Shown: positions 34,265 through 45,977 of the stretch, piece after piece
Layout of the letters: every line of letters begins with the position of its first letter
How positions within the stretch are numbered: the stretch's first letter is position 1
NCBI RefSeq assembly: GCF_009727055.1
Contig: NC_052357.1
Coordinates: 13,282,875 to 13,346,874 of the forward strand
Direction: 5' to 3'
Origin: Benincasa hispida
Taxonomy: Eukaryota > Streptophyta > Magnoliopsida > Cucurbitales > Cucurbitaceae
Length of the DNA: 64,000 bases
Notes under the pieces: generated by a model
What the model was told of the DNA's origin: nothing
Databases searched by the model: none
Seen by the model: the letters and a program-made list of their open reading frames with translations, nothing else
Program-made: the position numbers and the translations under genes

Positions 34265-35670
34265 TTGGCGGTCAGTATCCATTATAAGCATTGGCCATTC
34301 ATTTTAGGGATAACTCCGGAATTGCCCCTGCGGGGAAATGGGTCTGTGTTTCATAAATTCGAGGGCATTGTTGTAATAAATCTCAAGTTTCGGATCAATG
34401 TATTAAATTTAAATTTTTTTTTTTTTATGGCTTTAAAATATCTCATTGGTTGCCTCTCTTTGTTAGGTAAGAATAGTGACCGTTACACATTTGTTAGATT
34501 AACATGGGATAATTAATATATCTATATGGCGGACATTTCAACCTTCACTTATCTACCCTACTTTTCTTTTTCCTTTTTTTGAAACGATTATATACTTTCC
34601 TCTTAATTTAATTTCAATCTATAACTAGCATGGATTATGATTAATAGGTTCAAATCTCCTATATGCTATCCCCATATATTGTCGCAAAAGGAAAAATAAA
34701 ATTATACTTGATACGGGATTCAAACATTTTATATGTTGTTATTTATTTTTTAGTACAACAATTGTTGGATGGGAATTTAAACTCTAACTTCTAGAGATGA
34801 GCGTATGTTAATACTATTAAGCTAATTTTACTTTGACAATATAGCATGTAGTTAAACTTAATAATCAACAATTTGACAATAACCTAACTCGTGACATATA
34901 TCATCAATCAAACGGTTAGAAAGTTCACTTCTCTATTCAAAGTGTTTGTTGGGTTCAATAGAAAGGAAAAAAAAAAAGATGGATAAATATGTCTGGCTTG
35001 TGACGATATTAAATGTCCTACTTTGTCATTTATATGTTTAAAATTTCTCCATTGTGTGTTATATATTTTGTTAGAAAAAACCATTGGCACTTTCTGTATA
35101 GTTTCTAAATTGAAATAATACATTATTTCAAGTTTTTGAACCAATTTTGTTCAGACATTTTGTTAAGGTAAATGGTAATTATGGATATGAAGCAATTGAG
35201 AAAAACGCCTATTTACATACACACATGAGCGTTGTCTTGAAAACTTTAACTTTCCCTTTTCTTTAATTTCAAAAGTTTTAAAATTGTCTCAATAAGATTT
35301 TTGTAATTAAAATGGTGCGTGGGTTTAAAGTTTTTAATGACCCCCTAATTTTATATTTAATAAGTATTTATCACGAATATAACTAAACGTCAATCGACAA
35401 ATACCTATTCTTTTAAGTATGAAGTTCAAATTTTCATAAGACATTAGTATAATTGATGTGTCAAATATCAAAAGTAAACATGGTTCAATTGGCATAAAAT
35501 ATGTGTCGCTGACCAAAAGATTAGATGTTTGAATTATTCTATTAGTGTTGAAATAACAAAGACCTTCCGACTTCATATTTATTAAAAAAAATATATAGGA
35601 GAGAAATAGGAATTTCAGAAACGATATTTGGCACATTTCATCCCGATGCATCTAGCAAAACCACACCAAA
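34265..35670. other. Makorin upstream spacer
   Basis: AT-rich non-coding sequence. It includes a probable degraded SINE on the minus strand at about 34751-34838: a decayed AGTTTAAATTCCC in place of the B box and AGCTTAATAG near the A-box position, with ACAACAATTGTTGG at its edge. Open frames here (34265, 34908, 35334) have no domain, no codon-like structure and are rejected as genes. Confidence 0.45.
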
Positions 35671-35671
35671 A

Positions 35672-36020
35672 CCGGTAACATCCTTCCCAATCTGGCAGGC
35701 CGCATCGACATACATAGAAGTTCGAATGAGCAAAGGAACTAAGAAGCTCCTCTCTCCGATTCAGATCGTAGCTTCAAACAGTGAGACTAGTGATGGATGG
35801 ATGGTTCACCAAGGGAAAAATCTTCCCCAAATTCAAGGTGTCTTGCAACAGCCGGTAACCCAGTAATGATTTACGGCCCACCAACAGCTGACCCACCTTC
35901 TCTCGGGACGGATGACTTGACTGCCCGTTACCAAAGGACCTCGACCAACCCGAGCCTCCTAAATTTGAAGCGGATCAGATGGTCCCAAAGTCGCCCTATG
36001 AGGAATCAATTTAGAGTTTG
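35672..36020 (+). other. Unidentified gene-like fragment
   Basis: Composition changes abruptly to about 50% GC. One frame reads openly from about 35673 to 35869 (PVTSFPIWQAASTYIEVR, then SKGTKKLLSPIQIVASNSET, then DGWMVHQGK) and ends in two stops; an overlapping frame continues as ADPPSLGTDDLTARYQRTST and on to about 36010. This looks like a decayed piece of a real protein gene, perhaps captured by a transposon next to the Copia LTR at 36.0 kb. I do not recognise the protein, and no start, splice junction or domain can be assigned. Confidence 0.35.
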
Positions 36021-36039
36021 TTGTGAATTTGAGACGAAA

Positions 36040-36420
36040 TATATAAAATAAAATATAATATTAAAATAAATAGATATAATATAAATATATGAAATAAATA
36101 AATATTAAAAAAAATTTAAACATGATATATATAAATATATAAAATAAATAACAAAAGTAAATAAAATAACAAATTAGAGATTTCTCCACTTTCTCCAAAC
36201 TTTTTGGAATTTTTCCAATGTGGGTGTGTTTTTCAAAACTCACCAAATAACACCATTTACAGGAAATTTGACAAGTACAAGGTGGATTACATGGACACTA
36301 AGAATGAGTATTTACAAGACACGTGGACAACACTTTAAAAAAATGGGGGCATGACACATGGTCAATAGACACTAAGCACGAGCATTTAATGGACATTTAT
36401 ACTCTATAATATTTATAATA
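36040..36420 (-). mobile_element. Probable 3' LTR of Ale-type Copia
   Basis: On the minus strand, the polypurine tract AAAGGGGAG (36429-36421) is followed by TATTATAAATATTATAGAG, the place where an Ale-type LTR (usually TGTTATAAATA) should start. The LTR is short and AT-rich; its far end is not clearly marked, so 36040 is a guess. No target duplication could be paired. Confidence 0.5.
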
Positions 36421-36559
36421 CTCCCCTTTAGAAGCTCATTATATATATATAATATATCGTTAAAACCTTACTAGGAAAAAACCCATTGGGAAAAAAATCC
36501 TAGTGAAGGAAAAAAAATACATATTTCATATAATCTAATATTCTTAAAAAGAATACAGT

Positions 36560-39500
36560 ATATTTACTCCCCTCATGGAAACATCACTTTAGATCTCTGA
36601 GTCGCCGCATTTCAATGTTGTGCACCAATTTTTCAAAAGTTGTTATATGTAATAACTTCGTAAATAAGTCCGTCAGGTTATCATTTGAACAAATTTGTTG
36701 TATAATAATGCCACCATTTTCTTCAAGATCATGAGTGTAGAAAAGTTTTGGTAAAATATGTTTTGTTCAATCTCCTTTACTATATCCTCCTTTGATTTAA
36801 GATATGCATGCTATGTTGTCTTTGTATAATATTATTGGAAGATTTTTACTAAAAGACAAACCACATGTTCAACGAATGTGTTGAGTCGTCGATCTTAGCC
36901 ATACACATTCTCGACTAACCTCGTGCATTGCAAGAATTGCAACATGATTTGAGGAAGTGACTATTATGGTTTATTTCACTGATCGTCATGATATAGCAGT
37001 TCCTCCACATGTGAATAGATAACCTGTTTGAGATCTAGTTTTGTGTAGATCAGATAAATATCTAAAATCTGCATAACCAACCAGATCAAAATTCGATTTA
37101 TTTGAATAAAACAAACTCATATCAATCATTCTCCGAAGATAACAGAGTATATTTTTAATTTCGTTCCAATGTCTCTTAGTTGGAGAAAAATTATATCTTG
37201 CTAATAAATTTATTGAAAATGCAATACCTTGTCTTGTATTATTAGTAAGATAAATAAATGCACCAATTACACTAAAATATGGTACTTCAGGACCAAGAAG
37301 TTCTTCATTATCATCTTAAGGTTGAAATATATCTTTCATCACATCTAATGAACGAACTTCCATTGGAATGTTCAATGGATGTGTTTTGTCCATATAAAAT
37401 CTTTTCAAAACTTTTCATGTATAAGTTGACTAATGGACAAATATCTCATATGTTATATATTCAATTTGCAAGCCAAGGAAAACTTTTGTTTTTTTTGAGA
37501 TCTTTCATCTCAAATTTTTTTCTTAAGATATTATATTACCTTTGAAAGCTATTCAGGAATTCCAATTATATTTAAGTCATCAACATATACAATTATAGTA
37601 ACAAATAATAACTATGATTTCTTTATAAAAACACATGGACATGTTGAATTATTTTGATATCATTCTTTCAACAAATATCCACTTAGATGATTGTACCATA
37701 TTCGTCCTAATTGTTTCAATCCATATAGTGATATCTGTAACTTTATTGAATACAATTCCTGTGAATTTAATTTATATGTTTCAAGTATCTTAGATCCTTA
37801 TAGGATTCTTATCGTTATCCAGAGATCCATATAAATATGTTGCGACTACATCCATGAGATACATGTCTAGATTTTCATCTACAATCAGATCAATTAAATA
37901 TCTTAATGTAATTGCATCCACCACCAGAGAATACTTCTCCTCATAATCAATACCAGGTCTTTGTGAAAAAATACTGTGCAACTAGTCTTGCTTTATATTC
38001 TGTGACCACATTATTTTCATATTTTTTTTCTCATAAATACCCTTTTTGTATCTCACATGTTTGACACCTCCTGGTGTTCAAACTATTGGTCAAAAAACCT
38101 GAAGTTTTGAAAGTGCGTTTAATTTTGCCTCGATTGTTTCTTTCCACCGAAGCCAACCATTTCTATGTTGACATTCTTCAACAGATTTTGGTTTAGAATC
38201 CTCATTTTCTGATATAATATCAAGAGCAACATTATACAAAAAAATGTTGCCAATATCTACATGAGTTCGGTTCCCTATTTTTCTTGTCATGACATAGTTT
38301 ATTGAAATCTCATTATTATCTCTAGATATTTCACCTTATTCACTAGTCATATCAATGATTTCTTTATGGGTATTTACATCCTCAACCAAATCTTCTTAAC
38401 TATTAATTTTTTTTGTTCGAGGATTTTTATCTTTAGAACCCACTAGTCTACCACGCTTTGGCATGTTCCAGACCATTAATGACAACTTGTTTGTTGGGAT
38501 ATCATTTTTTATGGAACATTTGCAGTTGGTATATGTGATTTAGTTACTTTATTTGCATTTACAAATGCATATGGTAATTGATTTGCTATATTTTGCAAAT
38601 GAATTATCTTCAGAACTTCAAGTTCACATTGATATGTTCGGGGATCTAAATGAGATAATAACGACGAATTCCATGTAATTTATTTTTCCAACTTCTTAAT
38701 TCCTCCCCCTAATGTTGGAAAATTTGTCTCAATAAAATGACAATCAGCAAATCGTGCAGTAAATACATCACCCTTCAGAGGTTCAAGATATTTGATAATT
38801 AATGGGGAAGCATATCCAACATATATTCTTAACCTTCTTAGAGGACCAATCTTAGTACGTTATGGTGAAGCAATTGGAACATATACATCACATCCAAAAA
38901 TTCTCAGATGAGAAATATTTGGCTTATGGCCATAAGGGATGAAAATCGAACTTGAGATTTTCATAAGCGGTGGAAAATAGATCATTCCAAATTACAATCA
39001 TGAATGAAATTTACAAATTACGGTTGTAAACAAAACAAACAGCTATGCAATTGTTACAAAAATCACAGCACGATAACTACAAATGAACAAGGTGAAAGCT
39101 ACAAACATTTGTAGACTTGTCTCCATGCTCCTTCTCATGAACGCTCGAACACAGCAACCTCGAACGCTTGAACAACACGACCGCAACACTGCACGAACAC
39201 TTCACGCTTGTCCTCAACGATCGCCTCGATCACGAACACTCCAACAAGAACACAAACGACCTCCACAGAACCTCGATGGTGTCGAGTTGAGTATGACACC
39301 ACCAAGAAGGTTACCTTGGTATTCTCGGTGTGAGAATCCAGAAGGTGGACTTTGTTCGAACTTGGAATGAGGCAGACGAAGGAGAAATGAACAATCGTAT
39401 ACACGATTGGGCAAGTAGGAGAAGACAGAAACCTATCGCATAGATCGATGCCCAATCATTTAACTAAAGCTAAGCGATCGTCTAGCAAAAGCTAAGCGAT

Positions 39501-42428
39501 CGTTTAGCTCAGTGTCTGTCGCCTACAAAACACTACACGGTCGTTTATTAAAACATGTTGTCGCTTAGTAAATCGATATTTACTTGACAAGCGTCCATGA
39601 GTTTCTTTTTGTGAGAGAGAAAACTCAAAAACAATTTTCAACGTTTTATAAAACTTTCTAAAATTAGGAAAACAATTTTCCTTTTATCTCACAGTTACCA
39701 TGAACTACCAATAACCTCCCACTCAATTGGTTATTAGAGAAAAATATTTAATTATCCAATAATTAATATTATTATAAATATAAATGATAACCAACTTATC
39801 ATATTATATTTATAACTTATAGTTTTAATATTTCATCTCATGAAACATATAAACCATAGTTCTTTTTCTGTTCCATGGTACTTAATGTAAATCTCATTTA
39901 CATCAATCCTCCTTTAGATGTATCTCATACATCATACCGATTATATCATATATAATCAAAATACCTCTTGTCAATTTGAATATTTCAAATCAACACCAAG
40001 AACTAATCCTCAACTGAATCCATTAAACTACCAAGGGGACTTTATGAACCTGTAGCTCGAAGTTCTAACGGTACATGAATAACTAACTAAACTCTTTAGT
40101 CACGGGATCCACCATTTGTTAACTGCCAGGCACTTCATTAAAGACCGACAGCTGAACTCTCCTTACCACAGATATATTATGTGTCCATCTTAATCAATCA
40201 GAAGTGCAACAACCCTTCACAAATCACTCGTAAGTACATCTAACTCCTTAAGTACCATTGATCTCTCTAATGAACATAAGTCATAGTCCTACTATGGCTG
40301 AGTCCTCTCTTCCAAAGAGAAGTTGTGGCCATTACGTTTAAGCCCCGGAATCAGCCCTTAAGGGAGCAATCTCTCTACTTATCCCTGCTTCGAGAAAGGA
40401 GTGAATTCCATCTTGTGGATTAAGTTCCTAGCTCCCAGATCAGACAAGTCTCCAAAAAGATAGGCATGTTGAGTTGACAATCTGGCCACTCTCACCCATA
40501 CTAATCAAAGATCTGTCCTTAAAGACAGGAGTTTCCAAAACACTCAGGATTGAGGTCGTGTCACCCATGGTCGTTTAGGTGAGATACAAGTCTCTAGTAT
40601 CAACGACGTTATATACAGAGTCTAGTCATCTCGTGGTCCAGGTCTTATACAAACTCTTTGTATAGGACACCCCCGCTCGCACGTCTCCACATGAATAGTC
40701 AGGATCTACCACTTGTAGTAGTTTACAATACTTGCAAACCTCTATAGAGTGAGCCGTATCCGTAGTGTCACCAGGATCAGGTATCCCACCTTAATCCTTA
40801 TACTACAGACCTATTTAGGTTATCACTTAAAGCATGATCCACTTGTATATCACATATACATGCTTAAGTTCACATAAGATAACCAAAGAGCTTTGTTGAT
40901 TGGATATAAGTAAATGCCATAATTAAATCACACTTATTTTATTCATTAAACAATGTGTATCTTTACAAAACAACGAGACTCCGGGAGAATTAGGACACCA
41001 ATCTCAACAACAAGCTGATTATAATGATGGGTACTTGTGATAAGCTACTGGCCTAATGCGTACAAGTGATGTTGCATGCAAAATAACATTTCCCCATACA
41101 GATGTAGAAAGCTTAGCTCTCATAAGTAATGATCTTACAATTAATTGCAAACGTTTTATAAATTATTCCGCTAAACCATTTTGTGTATGAACATGCATGA
41201 TGTTCGACACTTCTCCAAATTGACATACAATAATATAAGTAATGATCTTACAATTAATGGTCTTAATTATATAATCAAGAAATTTGGCTCTTAACTTAAT
41301 TATTTGAGTTGCAAATGCAAGATTTCAATTTGATGATAAGCACATGTTGGCCATCTGCTGGATGTGTCTATTAATACCTTAAAATATCTAAATGTTCAAC
41401 TTGGTGGGTTAATAGGTCCACATATATCACCATAAATTCGTTCTAAAAGTGCATGTGGTCCAATTGATGGTCAAATTATTAATTTTCCTTGAGAGCAAGC
41501 ATCACATGATAATTCATTAGATTGAAGAAACTTCTGGCTCTTCAGTGGATGCCTATTTGAATTCCCAATAATCCTCTCCATCATTATATACCCTGAATGA
41601 CCTAATCTATCATGTCAAATTGTAAATATGTTTGGATTCATGAACTTCAGGTTCATTGTTGCATATGTTTCAATTACTCATATATGAGTATAATATAATC
41701 CATAAGATAAAACAGGCAACTCTTTCAGCATACGTTTTTCATTTGAGACAGTAGATATGATAAATAGATATTCCACATTTTTATTATTAGTCTTAATATG
41801 ATAATCATTGTAACATATATCTTTAAAACTAAGTAGATTTCTCTTTGATTGACTATAGAACAATGCATTGTCAATTATAAATTTTGTTCCTCTAGGCAAA
41901 ATAATATTTGCTTTTCCAAATCCTTCAATCAGGTTTGTAGAACCTGCTATCGTATTGACTTTTGCTTTCAGCATGTTAGTTTGGAAAAAACATTTTTTAC
42001 TTGTAAGTATTGTATGTGTAGTTGTACTGTTTACCTGACATAAATCTTTTTTACTTCTTTTTTAGTCACCCGACATATGAAAATGATTCAGGTTTCTTCA
42101 TTAAAAGAAAATATTTGCAATAAGAAAAACAATATTTGTAATATACAAAGATTAACATCTACTAAGAGAAGAGAATGAAAAAAAAAACATAAAGATGAAA
42201 AAGAAAAAAAAACATTAAATCTGGATATTTTTAAAGTCAAATGAAACATTATTCCATCAATTATTCCGATTTTCTCTTCAGGAGATTCAAAGAAGTGCGG
42301 CACGTCCAAATTTGTCATATGAGATTGGTTAAATATGACACTATTCTAGTATGCAAAATTTGCTTCCACATTTTTCTCTTTTTCCTTCATGAAGACTTGA
42401 TAGAGATCAACTACGTATTTTGACGTAT
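36560..42428 (-). pseudogene. Ale-type Copia polyprotein, broken and split
   Basis: Read leftward from 42428: gag C-terminus (VDLYQVFMKEK; THxDVADFF-like MTNLDVPHFFESPEEKIG, 42318), protease/GAG-pre-integrase (41974-41678, IILPRGTKFIIDNALF, SKRNLLSFKDIC), integrase (IYGDICGPINPPS near 41430; VLIDTSSRWPTCAYHQ), then after a family B LTR (38940-41009) PNISHLRIFGCDVYVPIASP, RT pieces (38290-38090 WLRWKETIEAKLNAL; 37981-37790 YLMDVVATYLYGSLD), and finally IIIQQICSNDNLTDLFTK and FEKLVHNIEMRRL at about 36720-36600, the Ale RNase H end. Domain order and phrases match Ale Copia. Frequent stops and frameshifts, so dead. The gag N-terminus is missing where the GAGCGAGA repeat starts at 42429. Confidence 0.8.
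38940..41009 (-). mobile_element. Family B LTR in Ale Copia
   Basis: A 2,070-bp LTR read on the minus strand from TGTTGAGATTGGTGTCC (41009) to GATTTTCA (38940). It matches the other family B LTRs throughout and interrupts the Copia integrase between NQL and YGHKPNISHL. No internal region is present, so it is a solo LTR. Flanking 5-mers (AGGGA and ACAAG) are not alike, so the target duplication is lost or the true ends are a few bases off. It contains AAGCGATCGTTTAGC-type motifs near 39465-39570. Confidence 0.85.
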
Positions 42429-42800
42429 GACAGGTATGTGACCAATGCGAGCAACTCTAATGCGACCAACTCCGATGAGCAAGAGACGAGAGAGATGAGT
42501 GATTTTGTGAGTAATGAAACAAAGAGAGAGCGAGACGAGCTAAAGCGAGCGACGTAGTTATTTGTGAGTGAAAAAAGAAGAAAAAGTGAGACAAGTTAGA
42601 GCGAGAGATATAGTGATTTGTGAACGAAAAAGGAAAGAAGGCGACACGAGCGAAAGCGAGACGCGCGAGTATATTTTGGTAATTTCACTCGAATTTCACA
42701 TCAGCAAAGGGTCATTCGGCATTTTTTTTTTTCAAAAACTGAGTCATTTCACATTTTTCGCCTAATTTTTTGGTCATCCATCCAACGGACTCAAAGATAA
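42429..42800. repeat. GAGCGAGA-rich repeat, copy 2
   Basis: GAGAGAGCGAGACGAGC, AAAGCGAGCGACG, AGAGCGAGAGATATAG and CGAAAGCGAGACGCGCGAG units are followed by CAGCAAAGGGTCATTCGGC and GGTCATCCATCC, in the same order as at 1543-1700. It starts exactly where the Ale Copia gag stops and ends about 150 bp upstream of the TL19 start codon, so it may contribute promoter sequence. A nearly pure poly-purine character explains the long spurious open frames. Confidence 0.5.
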
Positions 42801-42947
42801 TTAGATGTGAATTATTATACTCAACAAAATGTATAAATTCCTCAAATTAAAAAACAATTTAGAAATAAAAAGGAAAAATAATGGATAAGGAGAAAATCTC
42901 CTTCGACAAGATAAACCAGAAACCCAAATCCACGAGAATCAACCACT

Positions 42948-43780
42948 ATGGCCACAGCAATCACACCATTGGCGTTCTTCTCCGCCGCCGCCGCATCCAC
43001 CGGGACAACCGCCCCAAAACCTCCGCAAACTCCGCCGCTACCAAAGCCCCAAATTCCCATCCTCCAATCTAAACCTCCACTTTCAACATCAACTGCCCCA
43101 ATCTCCATCGCAGCCACCACCATCGCCGTAGCCGCGATCCTGAGCACCACTCCGCCGTCCCTTGCAGACACCGGCGCCGCTTTTAACGTCTATTACGGCA
43201 CTGCCGCCAGCGCCGCCAACTACGGCGGCCTTGGCGGGAACGCCAGCAAGAAAGACACAGCGGAATACATCTACGACGTGCCGGAAGGCTGGAAAGAGCG
43301 ATTAGTATCCAAGGTCGAAAAAGGTACTCCAAAATCCTTAAATCAAAACGCTTTATTAGTTCAATACGTTCAGAAAATCAATTTTACCTTCTTGATTCTG
43401 CAGGCACGAACGGAACCGACAGCGAATTTTACAATCCGAAGAAACGAACAGAGAAAGAATACCTAACTTTCCTGGCTGGAATCCGGCAATTGGGGCCGAA
43501 GGATGTGATTCTGAATAACTTAGCGTTATCTGACGTGAATTTGCAGGATCAGATCGCGAGCGCGGAGAGCTTCTTGGCGGAGGAGAAGAAGGATGAGAAT
43601 GGACAGATTTATTATGTGTATGAGATCGACGGCGCCGGAACTCACAGTTTGATATCGGTGACTTGTGCGAAGAACAAGCTGTATGCGCATTTTGTGAATG
43701 CACCGACGCCGGAGTGGAATCGAGACCAGGATATGCTTCGGCATGTTCATGAGTCATTCAAGACGATCGGATCGTATTAG
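42948..43780 (+). CDS. Thylakoid lumenal 19 kDa protein (PsbP-like)
   Basis: Two exons, 42948-43323 and 43404-43780, joined by an 80-bp GT-AG intron with conserved phase (K-G/T-N-G), give 250 residues. Residues 1-50 are a Ser/Thr/Pro/Ala-rich chloroplast transit peptide; about 51-73 (ISIAATTIAVAAIL, SLA) is a hydrophobic lumen-targeting signal with cleavage before ADT/DTG. The mature part, about 177 residues (19 kDa), contains AFNVYYGTAASAANYGG, YDVPEGWKERLVSKVEKG, TNGTDSEFYNPKKRTEKEY, and the C-terminal HSLISVTCAKNKLYAHFVNAP and FKTIGSY. These match the plant thylakoid lumenal 19 kDa protein, a PsbP-fold family member in the lumen; its precise job is not established. The ATG sits in CACTATGGCC. 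No defect seen. Confidence 0.93.
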
Positions 43781-44841
43781 CTAGCTTTTGTGGCGTCCTC
43801 GGAGAGTGTATGAATTTGTTGTTATATGCTTATTCTTGAATGATGGAAATCTGATGCTTATTTTCACCATTCACACTCATCTCTCCCGTCTCTGTTTTTC
43901 TGAATTTCATCAAGAATTTTGTTCATACAAACCAAAAGTTTTCGGAGGATAATTTGTATGTATAAATTGATCCAGACTGAACTATGTATATTGACATTTA
44001 GCATGGGGGTTTGGATTGACGAGAAGAAGTGTTTTAAAGAGAAAATAATTTTTTTTTTTTTTTATATATATATTTTATAAAAGAGGACTAAAATGTGTTT
44101 TAAAAACTATTTTGTGAGTGCTGTCGAATACATCAATTTTTTTTCCCACACATAGTATGTGATAATGTTAAATATGTTAGTTAGGAATTTAAATTTGACT
44201 CAAATTGGTTCAAACTTTATAACATTAGATGTTCAAATCTTTACTTCCTATTTAGTTGATCGAGTTACCAACCATATAGATTAGCTATTTAATAACTTAA
44301 TTCATGCATTGTTTTATTTCAAGAGTTATATTAATAAGTATTAATATTTATTTTATTTCAAGAGTCATATTGATAAGTACTAATATAGTAAATACCAAAA
44401 AGTTCAGAGTAAAAAATGAATCATTAATTTTTTATGTTGGATTGGCAACCATTGGAAAGTATGTCAAATAAAAAATCAAAACTCTATTCAATTAAGGATT
44501 ATTAAACCTCATAATTAGTTGAAAAAAATAGAACGAACCAAATCAACCATGGTCAATTACATTACAATAAAACAAAATCAAACATAAAGCATGTGTTACT
44601 TGACCAATTAAACCAACATAATATATATAAATTATATACTACTAATTTCCAGGTTTGAGATTCGAATTCTTCAATCCATATTGAACTACGAAAAAATGAC
44701 CTTGTGTTTGACCGGTGCACACCCAAAAAGAGGAAGTTATACAATGACTTAAATAAATCAACTTAGTACATCCATTAATGTTACAAAATTATCACAATTT
44801 TTACAAATGCTATGATTGGCGGAGACCACACTCTAGTCTAG
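43781..44841. other. AT-rich spacer
   Basis: 3' flank of the lumenal protein gene and AT-rich DNA. A near-duplicate phrase TTTATTTCAAGAGTYATATTRATAAGTA occurs at about 44312 and 44353. No gene is supported; the 3' ends of two convergent genes face each other here. Confidence 0.55.
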
Positions 44842-45977
44842 TTAATACAAAGTGAAACCATCATCGTAAGAGACGTGCCATCCCCGACGACAAGGAGGGG
44901 CATGTTCGTTGTACTCAGAGCAACAACTCCACCGTCTTTTCCAGTTGTCAGTTCCGGTGTTAGGACGATTAGACTTATCATTCCACTTGTAAACGATCAC
45001 TCCGGAGTCTTCGCTCCACTCACCATCAATCCCTTGGTGCGGTGGTGACAACGAAAATAATCCTTTCTCCCCTATTAATAAAATCAAATTCGCATACTAT
45101 CTCAATCTCAAATAATGATTCAATACAAACTTTTTACATATGCACCACGATTTCAAAAGAAGAGAAAATTAGGAAGTTGAATTCCCCATTTTTAGAAAAT
45201 AATTAAGACAATTTTAGAATTTCGAGTTTTGCAACTAAAATTGAATTTATAAAATTTTATTAGACACGAAATGTGTAGGGACGTAAATTTAACAAATATC
45301 CAATGAGTAAAAAATATGTTACACACAAAAATACAAATTTAGCATCAAAGAACTAAAGTTCAATTTTCGAATATATTATCATTTGTATTAAAGAAATATA
45401 CATGCACTGATTTTTATTAAAATCCAGCAAGAAGTAAAAATGATGGTAAAATATAATTACGGTTATTCAATTTCATTTCATTTTAGTCAATATAGTTAAA
45501 TAGTTCAATTTTAATTTACATACTTTCGATAATTTTTAAATTTAATTGATGTATTTTCAATAAAATTAATGACATTTTAAAAAACATGTACCAACTAAAT
45601 ATCACACTTGTTCAAATTTTAAAGTAAAATATTGTAACATTTATTGACTAAAATGGTACTTTAAAATGGCATTTAACCAGCTAATTGGCCAAGCCCAAAG
45701 AATGAAGAAATCAGAATTAAACGAACGGAAGAGAAAACGTAAGGGTAGGATACGAACCCGTGATGTGGCCATGGAAGGCGCAAGCGGAAGGAGAATTATC
45801 GAGATCCGAGTAAACGGTGCGGCACCGTAAGCAGCGTTTCGCGGCGGCGGATCGGAAACTGAAAGAATTTTTCGGAGGGTTGATTGAGTTTGAGCAGGCC
45901 ATGATTTTTGATCCGCTGGATGATGGAAATCTAAGGCTGTGATTCAAGCTTGGCGCTAACGCCATGGAAGCAAGCAT
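44842..45977 (-). CDS. Small plastid-type protein, CHORD-like Cys/His pattern
   Basis: Two exons, 45977-45758 and 45071-44842, joined by a 686-bp GT-AG intron (G74 is split), give 149 residues. Residues 1-45 are Ser/Ala/Asn-rich with few acidic residues, like a chloroplast transit peptide. The conserved part has C49-x2-C52, C66-x2-H69 (CAFHGHITG), a stretch PPHQGIDGEWS...GVIVYKWN, W121-x-C123-C124 and C134-x4-H139, ending YDDGFTLY. I recall near-identical proteins in other plants, all of unknown function. The C..C / C..H / W-x-C-C / C..H order resembles zinc-binding CHORD domains, an inference only. Start could be M1 or M5 (MALAPS). The gene is intact and faces the lumenal protein gene tail to tail. 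Confidence 0.85.

Noticed and set aside
39083..39370. 95-residue frame, possible gene
   Set aside because: Inside the family B LTR; same region in other copies is not open.
38930..41015. Target-site duplication for the LTR in the Ale Copia
   Set aside because: AGGGA and ACAAG do not match; I do not claim one.
42842..43171. 109-residue minus-strand frame opposite TL19 exon 1
   Set aside because: Antisense shadow of the GC-rich transit-peptide region; the plus-strand protein is clearly recognised.
43356..43757. 133-residue minus-strand frame opposite TL19 exon 2
   Set aside because: Antisense shadow, no recognisable domain.
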